This document shows positions 16,298 through 24,513 of a stretch of 64,000 nt of DNA, piece by piece (position 1 is the stretch's first letter; each line of letters starts with the position of its first letter). Made by a program: the position numbers and the translations under genes. The notes under the pieces are model-generated. The model was not told where the DNA came from. It did not search any database and worked only from the letters and a program-made list of their open reading frames with translations. The DNA comes from Streptomyces xanthophaeus. GTDB lineage: Bacteria > Actinomycetota > Actinomycetes > Streptomycetales > Streptomycetaceae. Where the stretch lies: positions 4,747,501 through 4,811,500 of the forward strand of contig NZ_CP076543.1 in NCBI RefSeq assembly GCF_030440515.1, read 5' to 3'.

Positions 16298-17863
16298 TCA
16301 CTGCGGCGGGTTGCCGTGCTTGCGGGACGGCAGATCGGCGTGCTTGCTGCGGAGCATCGCGAGGGCGCCGATGAGGACCTCGCGCGTCTCGGTCGGGTCG
16401 ATGACGTCGTCGACGAGGCCGCGTTCGGCCGCGTAGTACGGGTGCATCAGCTCGGTCTTGTATTCCTTGATCTTCTGCGCGCGCACGGCGCCGGGGTCGT
16501 CGGCCCCGGCGATCTCGCGGCGGAAGATGACGTTCGCCGCGCCCTCGGCGCCCATGACCGCGATCTCGTTGACGGGCCAGGCGTAGGTGAGGTCCGCGCC
16601 GATGGACTGGGAGTCCATGACGATGTACGCGCCGCCGTAGGCCTTGCGCAGCACGACGGAGATACGGGGCACGGTGGCGTTGCAGTAGGCGTACAGGAGT
16701 TTGGCGCCGTGGCGGATGATGCCGTTGTGCTCCTGGTCGACGCCCGGCAGGAAGCCGGGGACGTCGACCAGGGTGACGATCGGGATGTTGAACGCGTCGC
16801 AGAGCTGGACGAACCGCGCGGCCTTCTCCGAGGCGTGGATGTCCAGTACGCCCGCGCAGCTGGCGGGCTGGTTGGCGACGACGGCGACGACCTGGCCGCC
16901 CATCCGGGCCAGGGCGCAGATGATGTTGGTGGCCCAGCGCTCGTGGACCTCCAGGTACTCGCCCTCGTCGACGAGTTCCTCGATGACCTTGCGCATGTCG
17001 TACGCCCGGTTGCCGTCGGCGGGGACCAGGTCCAGCAGGGCGTCGCCGGGGCGGTCGGCGGGGTCGCCGGTCTCGACCGCGGGTGGGTTCTCGCGGTTGT
17101 TCTGCGGGAGCAGGGACAGCAGGTAGCGGACCTCGGAGATGCAGGTCTCCTCGTCGTCGTACGCGAAGTGCGCGACGCCCGAGGTTCCGGCGTGGACGTC
17201 GGCGCCGCCGAGGCCGTTCTGGGTGATCTGCTCGCCGGTGACGGCCTGGACCACGTCCGGGCCGGTGATGAACATCTGCGAGGTCTCGCGGACCATGAAG
17301 ACGAAGTCCGTCAGGGCCGGGGAGTACGCGGCGCCGCCGGCGCAGGGGCCGAGCATGACCGAGATCTGCGGGATGACGCCCGAGGCCTTGGTGTTGCGCT
17401 GGAAGATGCCGCCGTAGCCCGCCAGCGCCGAGACGCCTTCCTGGATGCGGGCGCCGGCGCCGTCGTTGAGGGAGACCAGCGGGGCACCGGCCGCGATGGC
17501 CATGTCCATGATCTTGTGGATCTTCGTCGCGTGGGCCTCGCCCAGCGCACCGCCGAAGATGCGGAAGTCGTGCGCGTAGACGAAGACCGTGCGGCCCTCG
17601 ACCGTGCCCCAGCCGGTGATCACACCGTCCGTGTAGGGCTTCTTGTTCTCCAGGCCGAACCCGGTCGCCCGGTGCCGGCGCAGCTGCTCGACCTCCCGGA
17701 ACGAACCCTCGTCGAGCAGCAGCGCGATGCGCTCACGCGCGGTCAGCTTGCCCTTCGCGCGCTGCGCTTCGGTCGCACGGTCGCTGGGGCCGCTCCGCGC
17801 CTGCTCCTTGATCTGCCGCAGCTCCGCCAGCCGGTTGAGTGCTGCATGCTCGCTCGTGGTCAC
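16298..17863 (-). CDS. pccB: Acyl-CoA carboxylase beta subunit (carboxyltransferase)
   Basis: 521 residues, full length for the crotonase-fold carboxyltransferase family. Characteristic segments are KLTARERIALLLDEGSFREV, DFRIFGGALGEAHATKI, LNDGAGARIQEGVSAL, GPCAGGAAYSPALTDF, and RKAYGGAYIVMDS. It transfers CO2 from carboxybiotin to acetyl- or propionyl-CoA, yielding malonyl- or methylmalonyl-CoA. An Asp sits at residue 417 in the AYGGAYIVMDS block. If it corresponds to Asp422 of Streptomyces coelicolor PccB, propionyl-CoA is the preferred substrate; this mapping is inferred without an alignment. The epsilon gene follows. Proximity to the ketosynthase locus may be chance, since this is a core-metabolism enzyme. 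Confidence 0.9.
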   Translation of the reverse strand: MTTSEHAALNRLAELRQIKEQARSGPSDRATEAQRAKGKLTARERIALLLDEGSFREVEQLRRHRATGFGLENKKPYTDGVITGWGTVEGRTVFVYAHDFRIFGGALGEAHATKIHKIMDMAIAAGAPLVSLNDGAGARIQEGVSALAGYGGIFQRNTKASGVIPQISVMLGPCAGGAAYSPALTDFVFMVRETSQMFITGPDVVQAVTGEQITQNGLGGADVHAGTSGVAHFAYDDEETCISEVRYLLSLLPQNNRENPPAVETGDPADRPGDALLDLVPADGNRAYDMRKVIEELVDEGEYLEVHERWATNIICALARMGGQVVAVVANQPASCAGVLDIHASEKAARFVQLCDAFNIPIVTLVDVPGFLPGVDQEHNGIIRHGAKLLYAYCNATVPRISVVLRKAYGGAYIVMDSQSIGADLTYAWPVNEIAVMGAEGAANVIFRREIAGADDPGAVRAQKIKEYKTELMHPYYAAERGLVDDVIDPTETREVLIGALAMLRSKHADLPSRKHGNPPQ

Positions 17864-17942
17864 GTCGGTTCCTTGGTGGGGTGTCGGTGGGGAGGAGGCC
17901 GGTCGGCGTCACTGCGCCCGGTCGGCGGTCGGCGGAGCCCGG

Positions 17943-18890
17943 TCAGCGGCTGCCCACCGCCGCAGGCAGCTCGGCCAGTTCCGCCAGGACCTCGGCCGGG
18001 AGGGTGACCGCGCCGGCCGCGACGTTCTCGTCGAGGTACTTCGGGGTCTTGGTGCCGGGCAGCGCCATCACCCCGGGGCCCTGGGCCAGCACCCAGGCGA
18101 TGGCCAGCTGGGGCACGGTGATCCCCAGGCGGGCCGCGATCCTGCCGGTGGTCCCGGTGATCGCCTGGTTGGCGGCGATGGCGTCCGGCTGGAACCGGGG
18201 GATCCCGCGGCGGGCGTCGACGCGCGGCAGGTCCTCGACCGTGGTGATCCGGCCGGAGAGGAAGCCGCGGCCCAGCGGGGCGAAGGCGATGAAGGTGATG
18301 CCCTGCTCCGCGCAGTACGGGACGACGTCCCCGGTGGCGTCCGGGCTCCACAGGGAGAGTTCGGACTGGACCGAGGCGACGGGGTGGATCGCGTGCGCGC
18401 GGGAGATCTCGTCGACGGAGGCCTCGGAGAGGCCGATGGCCTTGGTCAGGCCGGCCTCGACGAGTTCGGCCATGGCGCCCCAGCTCTCCTCCACGGGGAC
18501 GGCCGGGTCGACGCGGTGGAGCTGGTACAGGTCCACGTGATCGGTCCCGAGCCGCAGCAGGCTCGCCTCGCACGCGGCACGCAGGTGCTCCGGGCGGCCG
18601 TTCCTGTGGGTACGGCGGGCTCCGTCGACGATCAGACCGCCCTTGGTGGCGAGCACGACCTCGTCGCGGCGGTCGCGCAGTGCCTTCCCGACGAGCCGCT
18701 CGTTCGTGAACGGGCCGTACTGGTCGGCGGTGTCGAAGAAGCGGACTCCCGTGTCGATGGCCCGGTGGATGACCTGCACCGACGTCGCGTCGTCCCATCC
18801 CTCCTGGTCATAGCCCCAGGACATGCCCATGCAGCCCAGTCCGACCCGGCCCACGGAAGGGCCTTCGGTTCCCAAGTTGAGGGTGTGCAC
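17943..18890 (-). CDS. Aldo/keto reductase
   Basis: 315 residues, complete TIM-barrel NADPH-dependent reductase. Motifs: [16 protein letters not shown] at the N terminus, FFDTADQYGPFTNERLVGKA (catalytic Asp and Tyr), VVLATKGG (Lys), DLYQLHRVDP (His), FAPLGRGFLSG, and ALPGTKTPKYLDENVAA for cofactor binding. GTG 18890 has GGAGG five bases upstream. It shares close sequence with the reductase at 25858-26820 at the other end of the ketosynthase genes. It is divergent from the AfsA-family gene, and the 389-base gap between them carries an inverted repeat and a promoter. Confidence 0.88.
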   Translation of the reverse strand: MHTLNLGTEGPSVGRVGLGCMGMSWGYDQEGWDDATSVQVIHRAIDTGVRFFDTADQYGPFTNERLVGKALRDRRDEVVLATKGGLIVDGARRTHRNGRPEHLRAACEASLLRLGTDHVDLYQLHRVDPAVPVEESWGAMAELVEAGLTKAIGLSEASVDEISRAHAIHPVASVQSELSLWSPDATGDVVPYCAEQGITFIAFAPLGRGFLSGRITTVEDLPRVDARRGIPRFQPDAIAANQAITGTTGRIAARLGITVPQLAIAWVLAQGPGVMALPGTKTPKYLDENVAAGAVTLPAEVLAELAELPAAVGSR

Positions 18891-18931
18891 AGGGGCCTCC
18901 AAGGGGCTTGCAGTCAGTGGTGGATGCCGAT

Positions 18932-19004
18932 TCACATCGGATCGAAGGTTATCGCAGATGTCTGACACTACTGTGAGTCCTACCATGCGTCGCATCCGAT
19001 GTGA
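18932..19004. promoter_or_regulatory. Inverted 11-bp operator pair in AKR/AfsA intergenic region
   Basis: TCACATCGGAT (18932-18942) and its exact reverse complement ATCCGATGTGA (18994-19004) face each other with 51 bases between them, in the 389-base gap 18891-19279. Both are close upstream of the aldo/keto reductase start. The arrangement suits a dimeric regulator bridging two sites. The rest of this gap holds the AfsA-gene promoter at 19066 and a leader hairpin at 19224-19255; no further gene is seen. Confidence 0.45.
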
Positions 19005-19065
19005 CCTGTGATGATGCCCTCAGCCGGTTAACAGGGTGTGTCGTTCAAATGATTGATCAAATCCC

Positions 19066-19094
19066 TTGACGGTGGGGTTGTTGGCGCATAGCGT
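19066..19094 (+). promoter_or_regulatory. Housekeeping-type promoter for AfsA-family gene
   Basis: TTGACG (19066-19071), exactly 17 bases, then TAGCGT (19089-19094), a good match to the principal Streptomyces sigma factor. A TTGATCAA palindrome at 19053-19060 lies just upstream of the -35 element and could be an operator. The leader to the 19280 start would be about 180 bases and can form a 9-bp hairpin at 19224-19255. Confidence 0.55.
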
Positions 19095-19279
19095 CCTGCC
19101 TCGTGCCAGGGCCCTGACACTCGTCCGGGGTCGAATTTTCATCGTGGCACCGCCCGTGCAGCGCCGCCGGGCCGCCGAGGGTCCGACCGGCCGACACGGC
19201 CGCGAACAGGAACCTGTCTTCTTGGTGAGGGCCGCCGTACCGGCGAGCCCTCGCCCCTAATGCTTCGGGTGGTGTCAGG

Positions 19280-20290
19280 GTGGGGATCGACCGCTTTGAG
19301 TCGAACGCGAGTGTTATTTCCGAGGAGCTTCCGCTCTCCTACGTACGGACCGTCGACCGGACGCTGCTGCACCGCAGCGCGCTGTCCGAGGTGTTCCTGA
19401 CGGACTACCGCCACCAGGACCCCTCCCGCTTCCTCGCCGCCGCGCAACTGCCCGCCTCGCACGCCTACTACACCGACCACCTCAGCCAGTCCCGGGTCCT
19501 GGACCCGCTGCTGCTCCTGGAGTGCTGCCGACAGGCCGAGACGTACGCCGGGCACGCCCACTTCGACATCCCGCATGACCAGAACTTCATCCTGAAGTCC
19601 TGGTCCATGACCTACGAGCCCACCCCGGCCCCCGCCCCCGGCACCCCGCCGGCGGAGTTGCGCATCGAGGTGGAGACCGCCGACGAGAAGCGTCTGCGCG
19701 GGCAGTTGCGCGGTGTGACGTACGTGATGGCGATGGTGTTGGGCGCCGAGCGCATCGGCGAGGTGCGCATGGACGTCGGCTACCTGCCCTCCGAGGTGTA
19801 CCGGTCACTGCGGCACGGCCGGCGCCCCGACGCCCCCGCGCTGTCGGACCTGTTGCCGCCGCGCCCCGTCGACGCCCTGGCGGACGCGGCCTCGGTGGAC
19901 CGCGCGGACCGGCGCAACGTCGTACTCGGCACGGTCGACCGGACCGGCCCGCTGGCCGGGAACGCCCTGCTGCTGGCCCCGTTCGACAACCCCAGCATGT
20001 TCGACCACCGCCAGGACCACCTGCCCGGCATGGTGATGATGGAGGCCGCCCGCCAGCTCGGCCTGTACGTCATGGCCGACGGTGCGCCGGCCCCCGCGGC
20101 GGTCATGACCGGTTTCACCGCGGACTTCTTCCAGTACGCCGAGCTGGACCGCCCCACGCTGGTGACCGCCCGGCCCGCACCCGACACGGCCGGGGCCGAC
20201 ACCGTCCTGGAGATCTCCTTCGAGCAGGAGTCGACGGTCGTGGCCTCCGGCCGGATCACCCTGCGGGCCGCCGACGGCCTGCCCGGCTGA
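19280..20290 (+). CDS. AfsA-family hotdog protein (butenolide/GBL-type synthase)
   Basis: 336 residues with the paired AfsA hotdog repeats. The first begins SYVRTVDRTLLHRSALSEVF and contains LAAAQLPASHAYYTDH and LLLLECCRQAETYAGHAHFD. The second begins RRNVVLGTVDRTGPLAGNAL and contains MFDHRQDHLPGMVMMEAARQ. AfsA, ScbA, BarX and MmfL condense a beta-ketoacyl group from ACP with dihydroxyacetone phosphate or a similar C3 unit, giving the precursor of butyrolactone or furan signals. Here it is the first gene of a run of ketosynthase, ACP and oxidoreductase genes, unlike most afsA loci, which sit beside a TetR-type receptor gene. GTG 19280 lacks a strong ribosome binding site, so the start is the least certain part. 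Confidence 0.85.
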   Translation: MGIDRFESNASVISEELPLSYVRTVDRTLLHRSALSEVFLTDYRHQDPSRFLAAAQLPASHAYYTDHLSQSRVLDPLLLLECCRQAETYAGHAHFDIPHDQNFILKSWSMTYEPTPAPAPGTPPAELRIEVETADEKRLRGQLRGVTYVMAMVLGAERIGEVRMDVGYLPSEVYRSLRHGRRPDAPALSDLLPPRPVDALADAASVDRADRRNVVLGTVDRTGPLAGNALLLAPFDNPSMFDHRQDHLPGMVMMEAARQLGLYVMADGAPAPAAVMTGFTADFFQYAELDRPTLVTARPAPDTAGADTVLEISFEQESTVVASGRITLRAADGLPG

Positions 20291-20295
20291 CCGCC

Positions 20296-20385
20296 CGACC
20301 CGCCACGAACCCGGCGTACACGAATCCGGCGTACACGAACCCGACCCGCCACGAACACGGCGTACACGAACACGGCTTACACGAA
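20296..20385 (+). repeat. Six imperfect 15-bp tandem repeats between AfsA and KSIII genes
   Basis: Six units of about 15 bases (consensus CCGGCGTACACGAAC) fill almost the whole 105-base gap. Units 2, 3, 5 and 6 are close copies; 1 and 4 share a CCGCCACGAAC variant, so the block looks like a duplicated three-unit array. It ends ten bases before the next start and includes its ribosome binding region. No hairpin is apparent. Confidence 0.75.
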
Positions 20386-20395
20386 AGGACTCGTC

Positions 20396-21427
20396 ATGGA
20401 CCTGAGGGACGGGCTGGGGATCAAGGCCGTACGCGTCTGGCTGCCCGAGCGGGCCGACACCGCGCACGAGGCCGTCGCCGACGGCCGGATCGATCCCGAG
20501 GAGCAGGCCACCGCGGGCATCCGGCAGCTGCCGGTGTCCGACCTGGCCGCGCCCGACATGGCCGTACGCGCCGCCCGCGCCGCACTGGCCGCCGCCGGCC
20601 CGGACGCCCCCGCGCCGGATCTGCTGATCCACGCCTGGATCCACCACCAGGGCCACGACTTCTGGTCCCCGGCGCACTACGTCGCCCGCGAACTGGGCGC
20701 GCACCACACGCTCCCGGTCGGCATCCAGCAGATGTGCAACGGCGGCGCCGTCGGCCTGGAGCTCGCCGCCGCGCGGCTCCTCGCCGACCCCGGCTGCCGC
20801 AGCGCGCTGGTGACCACCGCGGACCGCTTCGCCGACGAGGGCTTCGACCGCTGGCGCGGCGACTACGGGGTCTGGTACGGGGACGCGGCCACCGCGGTCG
20901 TCCTGCACCGCCCCGACGGCAGCCCCGACGAACTGCTCCTGCGCTCCCTGGCCACGGCCACCATCCCCGAGGTGGAAGCGCTGCACCGGGGCCGGGACGC
21001 CTTCTCGCCCGCGCCGCGCTGGCACAGCGACCGGGTCGACGTCCGCCGCACGAAGAAGGCGTTCATCGAAGACACCGGACTCGATGTCTTCTACCGGCGG
21101 GTCCACTCCGTACTGCCCGACATCGTCCTCGGGGCACTGGCCGACGCCGGGCTGGAGCCCGACGACCCGCGCGTGGCGCTGATCGCCTTCCCCCGTGTCG
21201 GCGACAAGGTGCTGAACGAGACGTACTACCCGGGCGTCGCCGGCCTCACCAAGGCGCGCAGCATCCGGCTCGGCGGCGACACCGGACACCTCGGCGCCGG
21301 TGACATGGCGGCCAACTTCGAGGAGATCCGGCGGCGCGGGCTGCTGGACGCCGGCGAGATCGCCCTGGTGATCAGCGCGGGCGGCGGATTCACCTTCTCC
21401 TGCGCCGCGGTGGAGATGCAGCAGTGA
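20396..21427 (+). CDS. Atypical ketosynthase III-family enzyme
   Basis: 343 residues with the thiolase fold of KAS III relatives. The likely active Cys lies in VGIQQMCNGGAVGLELAAAR (about residue 114) and the C-terminal catalytic His/Asn region reads LGGDTGHLGAGDMAANFEEI. The usual FabH N-terminal block (DEWI-x-x-R-T-GI) is absent. This places it with the non-FabH KS III-like acyltransferases and starter enzymes of secondary metabolism, such as CerJ- or DpsC-type proteins, rather than with the primary fatty-acid enzyme. It may load or transfer an acyl group. AAAGGA precedes the ATG. It follows the AfsA-family gene and a tandem-repeat block. Confidence 0.75.
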   Translation: MDLRDGLGIKAVRVWLPERADTAHEAVADGRIDPEEQATAGIRQLPVSDLAAPDMAVRAARAALAAAGPDAPAPDLLIHAWIHHQGHDFWSPAHYVARELGAHHTLPVGIQQMCNGGAVGLELAAARLLADPGCRSALVTTADRFADEGFDRWRGDYGVWYGDAATAVVLHRPDGSPDELLLRSLATATIPEVEALHRGRDAFSPAPRWHSDRVDVRRTKKAFIEDTGLDVFYRRVHSVLPDIVLGALADAGLEPDDPRVALIAFPRVGDKVLNETYYPGVAGLTKARSIRLGGDTGHLGAGDMAANFEEIRRRGLLDAGEIALVISAGGGFTFSCAAVEMQQ

Positions 21428-21430
21428 CCG

Positions 21431-21484
21431 ACCGCAAGACCCGCAAGACCCGCAAGACCCGCAAGACCCGTACGACGCGCACGA
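21431..21484 (+). repeat. 9-bp tandem repeat array between KSIII and monooxygenase genes
   Basis: Four exact copies of CCGCAAGAC (21431-21466) followed by two degenerate copies, starting three bases after the ketosynthase stop codon. It is a second tandem block in two successive gaps of the same operon, but the unit differs from the 15-bp block upstream. Confidence 0.75.
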
Positions 21485-21524
21485 CCGCCTCACCGAACCG
21501 ACGACCCCGACCCGGAGCGCAACG

Positions 21525-23177
21525 ATGACCCCTGAACAACGACGCGAGTCCGCACCCGCACCCGACGTGCTGGTCGTGGGCGCGGGCCCGGTCGGCCTGG
21601 TGGTCGCCTGCGAACTGGTACAGCAGGGCATCCCCGTCCGGCTGGTCGACGCGTCCGTCACCTCGCCCGAGCACTCCCGGGCCGCCATCGTCTGGCCGCG
21701 CATCCTGGAACAGCTGCGCCGCATCGGCGCGGCCGCCCCGCTGATCGACGCGGGCCACCAGGTGGACGGCGTGAGCTTCTACTCCGAGGGCGGCCGCCTG
21801 GGCTCGGTGTCCATGAACCACCTGCCCGGCACCCCGTACCGGTTCGCCCTGACCATCCCGCAGAACGTCACCGAGTCGGTGCTGGAGAAGCGCCTCCTCG
21901 AACTCGGCGGCAGCATCGAGCGCGGGGTCACCCTGGAGCGGCTCACCCAGGGCCCGCAGCGGACCCGGGTGAGCCTGCGCACCGCCGAAGGGGTGGTGGA
22001 GGAGGCCGAGTACGGCTGGGTGGTCGGCGCGGACGGCGCGCACAGCACCGTACGCAAGCAGCTCGGCATCGCCTTCGAGGGCCAGGCGCCGGACCTGACC
22101 TTCGCGATCGCCGACGCCCCGGTCGAGGGCGGGCTCTCGCACCGCATGCTGCACTACCTGTACTCCGCCAGGGGCGCCTTCGGGCTCGCACCGCTGGACG
22201 GCGTGAACTTCCGGCTGGCGGTCAGCGTGCCGCACCAGGAGGAGGGCGCCCCCGCACCGTCCCGCGAGCTGTTCCAGGAACGCCTGGAGCAGGTCGCGCC
22301 CGGCGCGGGCACCATCGGCGCACTGCACTGGAGCACCACGTTCCGGCTGCGCTGCCGTACGGCCGCCACCTTCCGGCAGGGGCGCTGCTTCCTGGCCGGC
22401 GACGCCGCGCACATCATGAGCCCGGCCGGCGGCCAGGGCATGAACACCGGCCTCATCGACGCGGTGAGCCTGGGCTGGCGGCTCGCCGGAGTCATCCGCG
22501 GCCGGCTGGCCGACTCCGTGCTCGACGAGTACGACGCCGAACGCCGGGCCGCCGCCCACCGGATCACCCGTACCACCGGACTGCAGACCCGCTGGGGCCT
22601 GGTGAGCGGGCGGGCCCGTACCGCCGCCCGCGACGGCATCGCCCGCATCGCCGACACCACCGGACTGCTCCAGCGCGTCGCGGCCCCGGTGATGAGCCAG
22701 CTCGACATCGGCTACGCCCCGCCGCAGGACCGGTGGTCGGCGGCCAAGGGCGCCGCCACCCGGCTGGCGGGCATCTCGGGGGTGCGGCCGGGCACCCGGC
22801 TGCCCGTCTTCGTCGCCGAGCCGGGCGACGAGGACCGGCGGACCGGCCGGCCGCGGATCGCCGGGGACCGGCTGAGCGTGCTGCTGTGGCCCGGCGTCCA
22901 CCGGGGACCGGGCTGGGCCGAGCGCACCGAGGCCGCCCGCGCGGCGATACCCGCCGGGACACCCGTGGTGGACCTGGCCGAGGCGGTCTCGCCGGACCTG
23001 GAGCGGAGCTTCCCGCGCGACCCGGCCGCGGCGGTCGTCCGCCCCGACGGGCACCTCGCGGCCTTCGTACCGCTGACCCGGCCGTGGGAGATCGCGCCGG
23101 CGCTGCGGCACGCAGGACTGCTGCCGACCGCCGACGTCGCGACCGCCCCCGAGGCACCCCGCGAGGTGACGGCATGA
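21525..23177 (+). CDS. FAD-dependent aromatic-hydroxylase-type monooxygenase
   Basis: 550 residues, class A flavoprotein monooxygenase of the PHBH/polyketide-hydroxylase type. Dinucleotide motif VLVVGAGPVGLVVACEL at 14-30, DG motif VVGADGAHSTVRKQLG near 170, and GD motif FLAGDAAHIMSPAGGQGMNT near 290, followed by a thioredoxin-like C-terminal part. Such enzymes use NADPH and O2 to hydroxylate or epoxidise phenols, polyketides and related substrates. MmfH in the methylenomycin furan pathway is also a flavin oxidoreductase paired with an AfsA protein, but it belongs to a different type. The ATGA overlap with the next gene shows translational coupling. Confidence 0.85.
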   Translation: MTPEQRRESAPAPDVLVVGAGPVGLVVACELVQQGIPVRLVDASVTSPEHSRAAIVWPRILEQLRRIGAAAPLIDAGHQVDGVSFYSEGGRLGSVSMNHLPGTPYRFALTIPQNVTESVLEKRLLELGGSIERGVTLERLTQGPQRTRVSLRTAEGVVEEAEYGWVVGADGAHSTVRKQLGIAFEGQAPDLTFAIADAPVEGGLSHRMLHYLYSARGAFGLAPLDGVNFRLAVSVPHQEEGAPAPSRELFQERLEQVAPGAGTIGALHWSTTFRLRCRTAATFRQGRCFLAGDAAHIMSPAGGQGMNTGLIDAVSLGWRLAGVIRGRLADSVLDEYDAERRAAAHRITRTTGLQTRWGLVSGRARTAARDGIARIADTTGLLQRVAAPVMSQLDIGYAPPQDRWSAAKGAATRLAGISGVRPGTRLPVFVAEPGDEDRRTGRPRIAGDRLSVLLWPGVHRGPGWAERTEAARAAIPAGTPVVDLAEAVSPDLERSFPRDPAAAVVRPDGHLAAFVPLTRPWEIAPALRHAGLLPTADVATAPEAPREVTA

Positions 23178-24190
23178 CGCGCGTCGCCGTGGTCCGCGGC
23201 ATCGGTGCCTGGCTGCCCCCGACGGTGGTCACCAACGACATGCTCGCCGCCCGCCTGGACACCTCGGACGAGTGGATCCGCAGCCGGACCGGTATCGGGC
23301 AGCGCCATGTCGTCGACCCCGGCATGGCCACCGGCGACCTCGCGGTCGAGGCCGGGCGGCGGGCCCTGGACTCGGCCGGCGTCGACTCGGTCGACATGGT
23401 CGTCCTGGCCACGACCACCCCGGACCGGCCCTGCCCGGCCACCGCTCCGGACGTGGCGCACCGGCTGGGGCTGGCCGGCGTACCGGCCTTCGACGTCTCC
23501 GCCGTGTGCAGCGGCTTCCTGTACGCGCTGTCCACCGCGGCCGCCATGATCGGCGCGGGCCGGGCCGACCGCGTGCTCGTCATCGCCGCCGAGGCCTTCA
23601 CCACCCTGCTCGACCCGCAGGACCGCTCCACCGTGGCGATCTTCGGCGACGGTGCGGGGGCCATGGTGCTCGGCGCCGGCCAGGAGGGTGATCCCGGCGC
23701 GGTGCTGGGCATCGACCTTGGCAGCGACGGCGCCCTGGCCGACCTGATCACCGTACGGGCCGGCGGCTCGCGGCAGCCGCTCGCGGCCGACCCGACGGCC
23801 GGCGCGACGGCGGACCCCGCGGACGCGTGGTTCACCATGCGCGGCCGCGAGGTGTTCATGAACGCGGTCGTCCGCATGGACGCCTCGGCCCGCAAGGTGC
23901 TCGGCGAGGTCGGCTGGAGCGCCGACGACGTGGACCTCTTCGTCGGACACCAGGCCAACGCCCGCATCCTCAAGGCCCTGGGGGACCGGCTCGGCGTCCC
24001 CGGGGACAAGGTCTTCTCCCACATCGAGCAGGTCGGCAACACCGCAGGCGCCTCGATCCCCGTCGCCCTCGCGGACGCCGTGGCCACCGGCCGCCTGCGC
24101 GGTGGCGACAAGGTGCTGCTGAGCGCCTTCGGCGGCGGCGCGACCTGGGGGAGCGCCGCCCTGAACTGGCCGGACCTCGTGGCCGGCTGA
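23174..24190 (+). CDS. FabH-type ketoacyl-ACP synthase III
   Basis: 338 residues. All FabH hallmarks are present: DTSDEWIRSRTGIGQRH near the N terminus, Cys112 in SAVCSGFLYAL, His259 in FVGHQANARIL and Asn289 in VGNTAGASIPVAL, with the C-terminal AFGGGATWGSAAL. It decarboxylatively condenses malonyl-ACP with an acyl-CoA to start a chain. Start ATG 23174 overlaps the stop of the monooxygenase (ATGA). With the following ACP and FabF-like genes it forms a minimal chain-starting and elongating set distinct from the housekeeping fatty-acid genes. Confidence 0.9.
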   Translation: MTRVAVVRGIGAWLPPTVVTNDMLAARLDTSDEWIRSRTGIGQRHVVDPGMATGDLAVEAGRRALDSAGVDSVDMVVLATTTPDRPCPATAPDVAHRLGLAGVPAFDVSAVCSGFLYALSTAAAMIGAGRADRVLVIAAEAFTTLLDPQDRSTVAIFGDGAGAMVLGAGQEGDPGAVLGIDLGSDGALADLITVRAGGSRQPLAADPTAGATADPADAWFTMRGREVFMNAVVRMDASARKVLGEVGWSADDVDLFVGHQANARILKALGDRLGVPGDKVFSHIEQVGNTAGASIPVALADAVATGRLRGGDKVLLSAFGGGATWGSAALNWPDLVAG

Positions 24191-24244
24191 CACCCACACA
24201 CTTCCTTCCCGACTCACGACACCACACACAGGAGCGCAACGACC

Positions 24245-24511
24245 ATGACCGCCGACACCACCACCGCCACCACCGACACCTTCACCCGCATCGCCGCCGT
24301 CCTCGGCCGCCACTTCGGCGTCGAGAGCACCGAGGTGCAGCCCGGCACCACCTTCGAGGAGCTGGAGTTCGACTCCCTCGTCCTGGTGGAGTTCGCCCTG
24401 ACCCTGCAGCAGGAGTTCGGCGTCGACGTCTTCGACTACGAGCTGCTGGAGTGCCCCACGGTCGCGGACGTCGAAAAGCTCATGCTGACCAAGGCCGAGG
24501 CGGCGGTCTGA
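24245..24511 (+). CDS. Acyl carrier protein
   Basis: 88 residues. The phosphopantetheine attachment site is Ser44 in LEFDSLVLVEFALTL, and LLECPTVADVEKLM forms helix 4. The usual DSL context is retained, and the protein is acidic overall. It has a 12-residue Thr/Asp-rich N terminus. It would carry the growing acyl chain for the flanking ketosynthases; the Sfp-type transferase at 33286 could activate it. It lies two bases upstream of the FabF-like gene, so co-translation is likely. Confidence 0.92.
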   Translation: MTADTTTATTDTFTRIAAVLGRHFGVESTEVQPGTTFEELEFDSLVLVEFALTLQQEFGVDVFDYELLECPTVADVEKLMLTKAEAAV

Positions 24512-24513
24512 CG

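Noticed and set aside
18891..19279. Butyrolactone-receptor autoregulatory element
   Set aside because: No convincing AT-rich 22-26 bp imperfect palindrome of that type. The TTGATCAA and TCACATCGGAT repeats do not fit the consensus.
20296..20385. CRISPR array
   Set aside because: The units are directly abutting without spacers and only 15 bp long; no cas genes nearby.
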